DNA from: Lepidodermella squamata
Lineage: Eukaryota; Gastrotricha
Direction of reading: 5' to 3'
DNA length: 64,000 bases
Assembly (NCBI GenBank): GCA_047495785.1
Contig: JBLDXI010000009.1
Span: forward strand, 2,914,001 to 2,978,000
Shown one piece after another: positions 19,849 through 29,428 of this stretch; position 1 is the stretch's first letter; every line of letters begins with the position of its first letter. The notes beneath the pieces were generated by a model. That model saw nothing but the letters and a program-made list of their open reading frames with translations. It did no database searches and was not told where the DNA came from. The position numbers and the translations under genes were made by a program.

Positions 19849-20825
19849 CAGTCCTGCTCGGCGGGTTTATTGAGCTCGGATTCACTTTTTGTTGGGCGAC
19901 GACAGTTTCGTTTGATGTGGCCCTCCTTTCCGCAGTTATAGCATTTAACGGGTCGTCTTCTCTGGTTATTGAACCGTCCCGGTCCGTTGCTATTGCCACG
20001 GAAAGAGTTATTGTTGCGCCGAAATGGTCGATCCTCCGGCTCCCCAACTCTTTGCTTTTCCATCTTATCTGCTAGTTGGTCTAACTTTTCGTCCTTTTTC
20101 TTTTGCAGCTCTATTTGCTGTGTCAACAGACCGATTAACAATGGTGTCGTGGAGTCTGTGATATTGCCGATAACTGGTGAAGTGCCGATGGCGCCAAGTT
20201 TAAGCGCTCGTTCTTCTCGCTCGGCCAATTCAACGGCTTTTTCGAGCGTAGCTGGGTCGCCGCTTGCCTTGAAGACGGCGATTCGAAGGTCTGGTCGTAG
20301 ACCTGCCATGAAGCGAGCAAGCAGTTTTGCGTCTTGGATGGCTTTTGTTGCCTCCGGGTCGGCTAACTTCATCAGCTTCCTGAGAGCTGCGAGGAAATCT
20401 CGGACTGTCTCGCTGGGTTGCTGAGTTTTGTTTTGAAATCGAACCTCAGCGACAGCTTTGTCGACTTCCAAATGGGCTCCTTTGGCCAGTATTTCTTTTG
20501 CCGCCTTTAAGCTGTAGACCGAATCGCGGTTTTCGGCTTCCCAAATTTCGAGCAGTTTAGCCGGCAGATATGCAGGCAAGACTTTCAAAACCATGCGAAT
20601 TTTGTCCCTTGCTGCTGTTTGGGCTGTAGCTGCTGCTGTTCGTGTTGTTTCGTCTGGTATCGCTGTGGCTGATACGTCGCGAGTTGCTGCGGTGTCGTCT
20701 ACTCCGCATGCTATGGCAATAGCGCTGAAATGCTGCCAGCTTTCCTCGAATTCTTCTGGTGATTCGCTCGAGATTTTCGGCAAAGCGTGAAGACATCTTT
20801 GTAATTCTAGAGTGGTGTGTGCCAT
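19839..20825 (-). CDS. gag: Retroelement gag polyprotein
   Basis: 328 aa from the first ATG after the primer-binding site. A helical capsid-like region (about 60-230, with VRDFLAALRKLMKLADPEA) is followed by an Arg/Asn-rich stretch. A single CCHC zinc knuckle CYNCGKEGHIKRNC (about 294-307) marks the nucleocapsid. The structural protein packages element RNA into cytoplasmic particles. The last codons read through the heptamer GGGAAAC directly into the TAG stop, where -1 slippage would continue into pol. The 174-nt leader 20826-20999 contains no other ORF of note. Confidence 0.9.
   Translation of the reverse strand: MAHTTLELQRCLHALPKISSESPEEFEESWQHFSAIAIACGVDDTAATRDVSATAIPDETTRTAAATAQTAARDKIRMVLKVLPAYLPAKLLEIWEAENRDSVYSLKAAKEILAKGAHLEVDKAVAEVRFQNKTQQPSETVRDFLAALRKLMKLADPEATKAIQDAKLLARFMAGLRPDLRIAVFKASGDPATLEKAVELAEREERALKLGAIGTSPVIGNITDSTTPLLIGLLTQQIELQKKKDEKLDQLADKMEKQRVGEPEDRPFRRNNNSFRGNSNGPGRFNNQRRRPVKCYNCGKEGHIKRNCRRPTKSESELNKPAEQDWGN
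19842..19848 (-). promoter_or_regulatory. Candidate -1 frameshift slippery heptamer at the gag stop
   Basis: On the element strand the gag frame reads TGG GGA AAC TAG. G GGA AAC fits the X-XXY-YYZ rule for tandem -1 slippage. Shifting back one base opens the pol frame with no stop. A GC-rich stretch with several G and C runs follows within 30 nt and could form the stimulatory structure. Confidence 0.75.
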
Positions 20826-20999
20826 CGATTACCATGTGCTGGTTACTTGTTTGTAGCGAATATTGTAGTAAAGAATCAATGCTTGTTTGACTCGTTGAGT
20901 TGCCTTTTTGAACCTGAGGTTCTTTTTCCGATTTGGGCGATAAATGTCAATTCTAGCGTGTTGCGCCGTAATTGTTTTGTGATTGGGGTGGTTTCGCTA

Positions 21000-21012
21000 A
21001 CCGCTGCCACCA
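21000..21012 (-). other. Primer-binding site, tRNA-Leu type
   Basis: TGGTGGCAGCGGT begins 5 nt after the end of the 5' LTR on the element strand. Thirteen bases are complementary to the 3' end (...ACCGCTGCCA-CCA) known for animal tRNA-Leu(AAG-type) genes. Confidence 0.7.
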
Positions 21013-21017
21013 GAATA

Positions 21018-21670
21018 TGTCACACCTATCTATTAGAACAGAGTTATATCAAACCAGTAGCTTGATCAACTCGAATAACAGATAGAGAATTAATTCTGGT
21101 ATTTGATATTTTATTGCGACACTTGTTCGGTGACACAGGGCAGAAGTCTTCGGATGACTTCGTCGACAGTTAGTAGCACACGTAATTCTAGTGTCATAAA
21201 CTAATCAAAGCTCGTGAGCTGTTAGCTTTGCTAGTTCTAGTGGTCTGCTAGTTAAGCTTGTTAGTTAGTTGATACAGAATGAGAAACATGGAGTTTATAT
21301 AGGCTCATGCTACTGCGTCATTGGAATATTGCCAAGATCCATCATAGTACTTTCTATAGATGATTCATATTTATTAAGTCGAAGCTATGATGAGTCATAA
21401 TTATTATGACGTATCGATTGCATCATGGAGATGAGTCATTATTCCTATTGCGTATTGATTGCGCATTATCTTTGAATCGATTGCTGATCGATTTCCTATT
21501 GCGTATTTCGAGATTGCTGATGCGTAGTTACGAATTATTGTTGCGTACGGAGGTGCGTCGTAACTCATTTCTGATGTTCGAGCGTTGGTGGCTTGAAACC
21601 GGTAGCTGGTATTGAAAATATGAATAAACCTTTTGAAACGTATTGGTGTTGAGTGTTTAATCCGATGACA
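21018..21670 (-). repeat. 5' LTR of the retroelement
   Basis: 653 bp and the functional promoter copy. The TATA box TATATAAA is at 21301-21294. About 95-140 bp upstream of it, in U3, lie two TGAGTCA motifs (21391-21397, 21432-21438) and one TGACGTA motif (21407-21413), which are AP-1 and CRE-like bZIP sites. Confidence 0.95.
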
Positions 21671-22248
21671 GCAGGTTCGACATTCACATGGGTGAACGGC
21701 ATAATGGCGTAACGACGACGTCCAGTAGTGGTGAACGGGGAACCGCCGCTGAGAGGGCCAGCGGTGGGGCTGCGAAGGTGGTGCGCAGTCGTGGAGTTAG
21801 TGCCGCCAAAAAAATTGTAGTAAAAAATGTAAAAAATAAGGCGGGTACTAATAAGGTAGCCGGAGTGGGGAAAAATGGGCGATCGTCCAGTGAGCCTTTG
21901 TCGACCGCAATCAGTATCCCTACAAGCAGTCAGTCGTTGCAACGAACTGAACCCCCGGGAAGCTATGAAGGCCCGGTGACTCGGTCGAGGCGCTTGTTAG
22001 TACAGGTGCCAGAGCTGGGTCCTGGTCTGAGTAGTGGAACGGACATCACGCACGGGCACCTTTCAACGCAGGCGATTATCGAGCAACCTTCGGGACGCTC
22101 TCTCAGGTCGACTGCAGGTGTCAGTGCAAACAGGAAAGCAGCAGTTTTGATGGGCACTCGGCACCCATCGAGGCTGGACGGTGATTAGTATCATTGATTG
22201 GTGGACAACTGGCTCCGTTGGCTGGTTTCAGCTAGATGCTACCACCCA
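21671..22248 (+). pseudogene. Zinc-finger-coding insert, 3' part
   Basis: Continues the C2H2 finger begun at 11604 (spacing C-2-C-12-H-4-H) and then about 160 codons of a Ser/Thr/Lys/Arg-rich basic region to a stop at 22186-22188. About 60 bp of untranslated sequence follows. The insert (about 624 bp without the LTR element) is flanked by a 14-bp direct repeat, CACCTACAATATAT, at 11590-11603 and 22249-22262. A duplication of that length suggests target-primed (LINE-like) insertion. No reverse transcriptase and no poly(A) tail are present, so the family is unknown; it may be a deleted element or a captured gene piece. Confidence 0.65.
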
Positions 22249-22685
22249 CACCTACAATATATGACGCTTCGAGCGATATCAACTTTCGAATTAAAAATGT
22301 TTCCTGTCAATCATACTATCAAGATATTTGGATAGGAGCTATAGCAGCTATTAATTTTGTCTTGTTAGCTTTCGCAACATTCTCGTCTTACGAAATCCGC
22401 AAAATAGTTCCTCCGCTAGAAATAAGCTCCGAGTTGCGGGCAACTAAATTTGCATCGATAAATCAGTTGACGTTGCTTGTTTTCTTCACCCTCCTTATTG
22501 TTATGTTGCCATCTGGAATTTACGAAATTCTGGCAATAATTATTGGATGCGCGGCTTACGGCAGCTCGACGGCTTCAATTTGCTGGCATTCAACATTGGA
22601 AACGACGCCTTCAAACGAGATTGCTCCCCTCGCTGGGACAGCGACTAATTTTGCTCTTCGCACGGAAGTGAGTCATCAAGCGTAA
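22249..22685 (+). pseudogene. Decayed GABA-B-like receptor copy, 3' part (receptor C)
   Basis: Continues the receptor sequence left at 11603. It encodes the extracellular loop before helix 5 through helix 7 and the short tail, nearly identical to receptor A residues about 650-794 (SQAYYQ-like SCQSYYQDIWIGAIAAINFV; same ending THQA-like SHQA). The open frame persists, but the gene is dead because of the 10.6-kb interruption and the upstream stop and frameshift. Confidence 0.85.
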
Positions 22686-23300
22686 TGTCTTGTGTTTTAC
22701 GAAGTAAAAAATTGCTATTTGAAACCTAGATTGCGTGTTGCTATACACCTGAATGCCATGGATTAGGAAAAAAGACGAATTATGAACGGTTATCACCGCA
22801 AAAGAAATTGGCCGTAAAAATCCTGACAAGGTCCTGAATGAAAAGGCTTGGAAATCTCAGCCTATTATGAGGTTAAAACCGAGTGGTGCTCATGGAGAAA
22901 GAACAGAAAATCAATAAAGAGTCTTTAGTCATAGTTAAAGAAATATAAGGACTGCGTCTATTAACCTCCAATTAGTGATTGGGGGCGACTGTGCTATCTG
23001 TAATGAACTAATTACGCATTCAGTTCGGCTTAGGTGGTCGAATATAAAGCCTGAGATTGAACGAGATTACAAGGAATATTCTCAAAATGAATTACACCTT
23101 GCTTTGCCTGTTGTAGCCGTTTTTACGCCCATCTTGCTTTTCATGCAACAAATCGGCTTCTGGAACCAGGTTGCAGGTCGCAATCCTAACATTTGCCGGC
23201 AACCAGAACGAATGTACTGTAGCAACTAAATTTTACCGGGAAATTGAAGCTTGATGAGGACAACGCCAGCATAATTTTCGTCGTCGATTTCCATAAGCAA
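22686..23300 (+). pseudogene. Relic of the receptor A-B spacer and a deleted receptor copy (receptor D)
   Basis: 22686-23075 is a diverged copy of the spacer between receptors A and B (8041-8421), including its TATA block. From about 23085 a receptor B-like start runs into a large internal deletion and resumes at the block corresponding to receptor B residues about 155-180 (FMQQIGFWNQVAG, NICRQPER in a shifted frame), then fades by about 23300. It is not functional. Confidence 0.7.
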
Positions 23301-24173
23301 AACCAGAAAATTTCAATGCCATAATTAACATGTATTCCCCATGAAATAAAATAAGGCTGAAAATAGTACAGCAGCGTGCCCCTTAAGTTGCGCAATAATT
23401 ATTTAAATTCGCAACCTTATGCACTCACTCTTTCCCCTCATTTCTTTTTGAATTAATAATACCGGGAGAATCTTCCATCATTTATCAACGATTTTATTGA
23501 AGAAATATAGAATTGTCCTCAAAAATAAAGGCCGAGTAGCTTGGCCAATTCGATATTTTGCGGTATAACATTCGTAAATCGTTCATATAAACTTCGATGT
23601 AAACTTTTTACTCATGTTATACCATACAAATATAAATTCGCCAGAGAACTCCCGTAAAACCCCGATGGTAACTGGTTCGGTAATTTTCCGTTTTTTCCCT
23701 AGTTGAATTTCTCCGGATTTTTTAAATCCTATTATTGCCAAGTGAAATGCTTAATTGTTGTTCTTGCGGCATTTTTAATTTTCTAAGGCCTCTCATTTTA
23801 GAGTTTTTGATTCCTTTTCCGAGTATTTTCTTTGCTTGCGTTACTCATGGGACTGCGCAGTCATTATTTTGAGAAAAATTGATTAAAAACTCCGTGGGCA
23901 AATTTGAACCAAAATATCACGTGTCGTCGGGACTTCGAGGTGTAGTATATCGCTGAGCTTCGCTCATGACGTCTACCGACGACTTCTGGACAATCAAAAT
24001 GAAAGGTTTTTCATTGCAACACAGGAGCCGCCGCATGTAGAGACTACTAGAAACTAGAATTATGTGGCATCTGGTGTATAGCGAATATCTGGCTGGCTGA
24101 AAAAATCTAAAAGGTGGTTTGATTGAATGAGTTTACAAGTCCATTAGCCTAAATTATTCGGGCGCTTGAGACA
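23301..24173. other. Spacer with a dispersed repeat
   Basis: No gene seen. Positions about 23640-23860 share several blocks (ACTGGTTCGGTAATTTT, TTGCGTTACT-ATGGGAC) with 57310-57445, marking a diverged interspersed repeat. The remainder is presumably the promoter of receptor E; no clear TATA box was found. Confidence 0.4.
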
Positions 24174-24269
24174 ATGCTCAGTCGGAATTTAGAGCGGGCG
24201 GCGAACGTAGTGCGTTATCCCATTCAGAAGATTTTTGTGTTTACTCATATCAAAGACAGATTTCATGAA

Positions 24270-26659
24270 ATGATTGCTGAGCTCATTTTCTTGTTCATAG
24301 CTCTGAGTCATCAAAACGAAGCCCAGTCAACGTTGCGATGGCCAACAAGTGTAAAAAAGCCATACAAACTGGCGATTCTATTCAACACTGTAGTGACTGG
24401 ATCCGAGCCCAACACGGCTGTTGATTGCCGAAATGGCGCTCTCGTCGCCGCCGCTCACGCCAATAATCGTACGGACATTCTCCCCGACTACAGCCTAGAC
24501 TATTCAATCTACGACGAGGAAGTTGGCGGACGTCGGGCACCGACTAACTTTTGGCGATTCTACCGCAAGTACGAGAATGGCAGTGACCCTAACATGTTCA
24601 TGTCCCCACTAGCGATTGGCCCGACTTCGTCAAATGGATGCCAAAGCTTGGGCTATTTCATGCATCACGTCAACTTTTTCGCCATAGCAACAACTTGCTC
24701 TGCCACTGTTTTGTCCCGAAACCGGGAGCGATTTCCTAATCTGCTCCTTACTTTGGTAACAGCCCACCCGCTGAATTATGGCTATGTAAGGTTCATCAAA
24801 GAGGTCGGCAAATGGAATAAAATTGCTATTCTCACATCGGCCACGAGTGTTTTGAGCTACAATTCGGCTCTACATTTGCAAGGCGTTGCTGAGAGTCAGA
24901 AAATCGACGTGGTTTGGTTCAACTCCATCATTGAATTCGACCACGAAACTGCCCTTTCTTTGAAATCAAGTGGTGCTAGAGTCGTGGTTTTGATCGTCTC
25001 ATCAATCGACGACGTAGCTTCGTTTTTCTGTCTCGCCTATCAGGTCGGCATGTACGGGCCCAGGTTTATGTTTATGACATACGACTCGAGCTTCATAGAC
25101 TATAGAACTGCGCCAGAGAGAGTTCTGAAAGGCTGCTCCAGGAAGGTTCTTGCGTCTCAAATGTCGCGAACGCTTTGGTTCGCAAACTACGATTGCCACT
25201 CTCAACCGACCATGAAAACGTCGATTGGCTACAACCGACCTGAATTCGATGAAATCTTCGACTATTTCACTAATAAATCCCGAGATTTCGACTACCAGTA
25301 CCGTTTGGTAAGTCTTATGTAATGATTTTACTTCCGTTTGAAACCTCATTTCACTTACAGGTATGCCATGATGCAGCAATGAATGCAATTCTGACTTTGG
25401 ATAGAGCTGAGAAAGCTTTGAAAAGTCAAAACTTAACTCTGCGTCAATTCCATCAGTTCCCAAAAGAGGTCGGCTCTGAAGTAGCAAAAGCAGCTCTTAC
25501 ATCAAGCTACAGCGGACTTCGCACACCACAAGCATACTACGACTATCGCGGCGAATTGGCTGGCGTTCCTAGTTTTATGGTACATTGGACCCCTGATAAA
25601 GGTTTCACCAAGGTCATCGAAATCATTCAACTAGACGGAGCACCCAAATACGACTATAGCAGCTACAGGTTGAATCTAATGGAAAAGATTCCCTGGTTAA
25701 CCCCAGGCGGTACACCTCCGCGAGATGCTCAGCGAATTTCAACCATCCGCATTGAGCCAAGTTACGAGGCCTTGGTCCTCGTCTCATCATTCGCAGCTCT
25801 GCTGACTTCGGCTCAAATCTGGTACTTGATTGATGCTCTCAAACAGGTAAAACGCAATTCCTCGTTATCACGAATGCCGAAGCTGAAATTCATCAGCGTT
25901 ATCGGGTGTTTTCTACTCAATGGATGCAGCGTGACATTCGCCCTTCAAAATGGCTCATCGGGTCCTTACCCTGTATGGATTGTAAGAATCGTGTTGTTGG
26001 TTAGCTCTTTAGCCCTAATCGTTTCTAGCATCGCTTTTAGAATGCTAGCGAATTATAAGGCTATAAAAGAGACACTGAGGGATTTTACCATTTCGCTAAC
26101 TAACTCAGGACAAATTTCTGTCATAACTGAGAATAAGCTACGTCAAATAACTGTATCATCCTACACCTATGCCTATTTTGAAAGACAAGCTTTGAAATTC
26201 GTAGCCGCTTTCGCTTTCGTCAATATCGTCATCCTAGCTATTTGGCTTTCGCTAGATCCACTGCAGTGTTCACTAGTCCGACCATTCCCGGCAGAAATCG
26301 ATGATGCCTCTGACACCATGCTGATTTATCTTGAGCACCGTTGCTCATCCAATATTGGCTGGTTGTTCGGACTGACTTGTCTCAACATAGCTTCACTTCT
26401 CTTCGCGTGCTTTCTTGCTTTCAAGCTTCGCCAAACGAAATGGCACAAAGGCTTTGTCAATTTCTCATCCCACACTGTTGGTTTGATTCTTGTTACCTCC
26501 TTACTCATGGCTGCCATTTTGATTCTTCTGCTATTGCAAGGCGTTGTTCAACAGCAGAAGGCTGTGGCAGTGTTGGGCATACTAATTTCTGGCTTGTTCA
26601 GCTCGTCTCAAAATATTGATGTCTTGAAGAAGGGCTTGAAGAAACGAATTTGGGCGTAA
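24270..26659 (+). CDS. GABA-B-like class C G-protein-coupled receptor (receptor E)
   Basis: Two exons, 24270-25307 and 25361-26659 (53-nt intron, phase 0), giving 778 aa. The frame is open from an upstream ATG at 24174. The ATG at 24270 is preferred because it begins a good signal peptide (MIAELIFLFIALSHQNEAQS), whereas the upstream start would add 32 polar residues. A Venus-flytrap domain (about 30-430) is followed by the GGTPPRD junction motif and seven hydrophobic segments (about 465-770). It is the most diverged of the three intact receptors and the only one with an intron; the intron falls in the ligand-binding domain just before the conserved V-CHD motif. It probably acts at the cell surface with a heterotrimeric G protein; ligand unknown. 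Confidence 0.87.
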
Positions 26660-27618
26660 TCGATCATTAGCAGGTACAACAAAGCTACCCCGAATTTTGA
26701 CCATTCGGCTAGCTCAATTACTCGATGATAAAGTGCTTCATTCGATTTGCCGGGATTAAGGATCAACTGAACTTATTTCAATCAAAAACGATTGAACGAT
26801 CATAGTTTCTTACTTTGCACATTCATCTTTATTTAACGCTGAGGGATGCCGCGAGGCTGTCTATCAGTACTATCGTGGATAAAAGGCCGATAAATTATCT
26901 CAGTGATAAATTTTGTTGAAAGTATTTTTCCACTTACTGTATTGTTTTGATGATACTTCGTTTTTGTCCCTATTATTCTCTGTTACGGCTATAATGAATC
27001 CGGTCTATATAACTTTGTTGTTTTCTCCTACTACACCTTTCTTGTCCTAACTGAATCTGTTCCGCAATTATATGTTGTTTTCCCTAACATTGTCGAGCTG
27101 CCCTCTCTTGGGTGTAACAGCTGTAAAATAATAAATAAATAAATAAATAAATAAACACTCCACTCGTGTGGTAATAAAATTGATGTCAGACAGCATCTTC
27201 TGACGCATATGCCTGTAAATGTGTTTGCCAAATTTGGGCAGCGCAACATCTGAGCGTGAACTCGAACACTCGGCAGCTGGTCAAACTTGGGAAGGCAACT
27301 AAATCACGCCAGAGATCGAATGTAAAACACCTATCATCATTTAATACCCGTCTGGTCAGCCTAAGGTGCCGTTTGAAAAACAGGCGGCCGAATTAGACGG
27401 CGCGGAAAATGAGTAATGCCGCCTGATTCGGCCGGCTGATTTGGTGCTTGGAATTGGTTAACGCCTTATAAGGAAAATTAGTCGGCTTCAGCGGGCATGA
27501 TCCTATAAATATCTTCATCAAGTTTTGAGTAATTAATCTACTTCATTATCCCGCCGCGAATATTCGCGATTTAAAACTTGTTCCACGTGGCTTCCACGGC
27601 TACGTCTGGCGGTCCTTG
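26660..27618. other. Intergenic region with an (AAAT)n microsatellite
   Basis: No convincing gene. An (AAAT)n run occupies about 27127-27155. The last 60 bp, joined to the sequence after 28616, may be an old coding segment (see findings). Confidence 0.4.
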
Positions 27619-28616
27619 GGTTGTAGACATAGACATAATATCAGTATAGACTGTCTACTCACGATAAAGGGGGTGTAACGCCATGGGCGCCAGATGGCCT
27701 GCTGATTCATCAATTTCTTGGAGGCCAACAATCGGAAATATTCGATTCTTTTCTTCTTGGTTCCAGGACCATTTTAATTTTTTCGAACGATTGGTTGACG
27801 GTCTCAAATAGTTTAAATTACGCTGAACACATCTGTTATTTTTTCGAATTTTTCACAGCTTAGTAACTTGATCTAATCTTGAAAAAATGAACTCGGCGTT
27901 TCATAAAAAAGCAATTAATTCCATTATTTAGGTCGAAATTGAAACAGTTTTTGCATGGTGCAAATAGGTTAAAATGAGATCCACACTTTGATACTTGGAG
28001 CGATCTTGGATAATTTTTTACTGATTTTCTGGGAATTTTAAAGAATTCAGCCCAGAAAAAACAATGCAAAAATAACTGAGGATTCTATCCTGAACCTTTG
28101 TGTGAGCACGTGTGATGGAAGCACATGGCGCAGTTGGAAATAATCCAGCGCAGGGTCAATCTTGAAAATCAATGCAAATACCACTGCCGGAGATTTTCGA
28201 AATTTCCAGAAAATCAGGTAAAAATTATCCAAGATCGCTCCAAGTATCAAAAGGTAGCTCTTGCTATGAAGAGTCTATTTTCCTCAAAAAGTCGTTCAAT
28301 TCAACTTTTTTTGAAGCTGTTGTCATGGGTTATTTCCGAATGCAAAATCATATTTCCTCATTTTTGATCGGTTACTTCATTTTTAAAATTGAGGAAAAAA
28401 TATCACCGTGTTCCTCTTGACGAGATCTATCAGATGGCATTTGGTTCTTCCTAATGCCACCTTTCATCGCCAAGAAATCAATGGAGGAAATTTTGAAATT
28501 TCCCATTTTTGGCCTCCAAGAAATTGATGAATCAGCAGGCCATCTGGTGCCCATGGCGTTACACCCATTTTCTCGTGAGTAGACAGTCTATACTGATATT
28601 ATGTCTATGGTTGTAG
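27619..28616. mobile_element. Fold-back / MITE-like transposable element with 8-bp direct repeats
   Basis: The 982-bp body (27627-28608) is flanked by GGTTGTAG on both sides (27619-27626 and 28609-28616). Its arms are imperfect reverse complements over several hundred bases. The ends read ATAGACATAATATCAG and CTGATATTATGTCTAT, and an inner pair (about 27977-28030 and 28190-28245) includes CTTGGAGCGATCTTGGATAA-type sequence. Open frames inside are short and not protein-like, so it is non-autonomous. The 8-bp duplication fits hAT-type elements, but the termini were not matched to a known family. Confidence 0.8.
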
Positions 28617-29099
28617 GTCAACCGAGTGCAGTCTTAGTAGCGCAACAAGCTCCTACTACTCAATATATCCCCCGGTTAGGAACGCCTAGCCGGAGACAGT
28701 TCCAGCGGCTAAAGAAGAAGCTCCTCCTCCCCCGGCTGAGGAACGCCCCCTCCTCCGCCAGGCGTAGTCCCACATTTTCAATGCTTGTTTGCACTACTTC
28801 TGGTAAAAAATATCATTATGAATCATTATTTTTCCAGCAATTTCTATGAAATAGATGATTGTATAGCTGGGTACTAGACAGGTTGCTTTTTGATGTCTTC
28901 GGACTTTGTTTTCTCGATGGAAGGCTACCAAAGTTCGAGCTGGTGATTCACCAACTTTTCGGTACGGAAATCCTAAAATAATAATGTTTGTATAATTGTG
29001 GTGAATTTTCAGACCAAGTTGATCCCCGCCCACTTTGTCCCCATTGGTGTCAGCGTGTACTATCAGGCGTATCAGCCGCGGAGCCTCGGCTGTCATCAT

Positions 29100-29335
29100 T
29101 GGATAATTGATCCTCCTCGGGGTACCTCGCCTGGTTACCTCGCCTAAGAGATGCGGGATCAGCCAGCGGTAATTTACTGTTACTGAGTTACTGAGCACGC
29201 GCCTGAATGCTATCAACACGGCGACGTTATTAACATTGCTAGCTGTATTGTATTTCACCATGGTTTGAGCAATCTGATCGTGTTAATTTTCGTGGGTCAG
29301 TTGTACGCTGTGGCAACATCATTTTTGTTGTATGA
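29100..29335 (+). pseudogene. Relic of the 3' end of a receptor B-like gene
   Basis: Matches receptor B from about 10455 to its stop and the following untranslated sequence, with substitutions and small insertions and deletions that break the frame (shared GAGATGCGGGATCAGCCAGC, GTTATTAACATTGCTAGCTG). Only the last two membrane helices are represented. With the adjoining phosphatase it mirrors the receptor B and truncated phosphatase pair at 10455-10955. Confidence 0.8.
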
Positions 29336-29428
29336 TACAAGAAACAGAGCGAAACAAGCTCATAGCCATTTATTCTTAACAATAAAAATAAGGTTCAAAG
29401 TTCAAAATATTGATTCAATATTTTATGA

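Larger units (their letters stand above)
11654..21670 (-). mobile_element. Full-length Ty3/gypsy-type LTR retroelement with a large accessory region
   Basis: 10,017 bp, transcribed on the minus strand. The order is 5' LTR (21670-21018), primer site (21012-21000), gag (20825-19839), pol (about 19842-15808), several small ORFs (15615-12754), polypurine tract (12314-12307) and 3' LTR (12306-11654). The two LTRs are both 653 bp and matched everywhere compared. They start TGTCA and end TGACA. A 4-bp duplication GCAG flanks the element (11650-11653 and 21671-21674). Gag and pol have no internal stops. Intact genes and matching LTRs imply a recent and possibly still active insertion. Protease-RT-RNaseH-integrase order places it with Ty3/gypsy. 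The roughly 3.5 kb downstream of pol is much longer than in a simple gag-pol element. Confidence 0.95.

Noticed and set aside
22236-22685. Independent 149-aa membrane protein gene
   Set aside because: It is the 3' part of the interrupted receptor C, nearly identical to receptor A and joined to 11603 through the 14-bp repeat.
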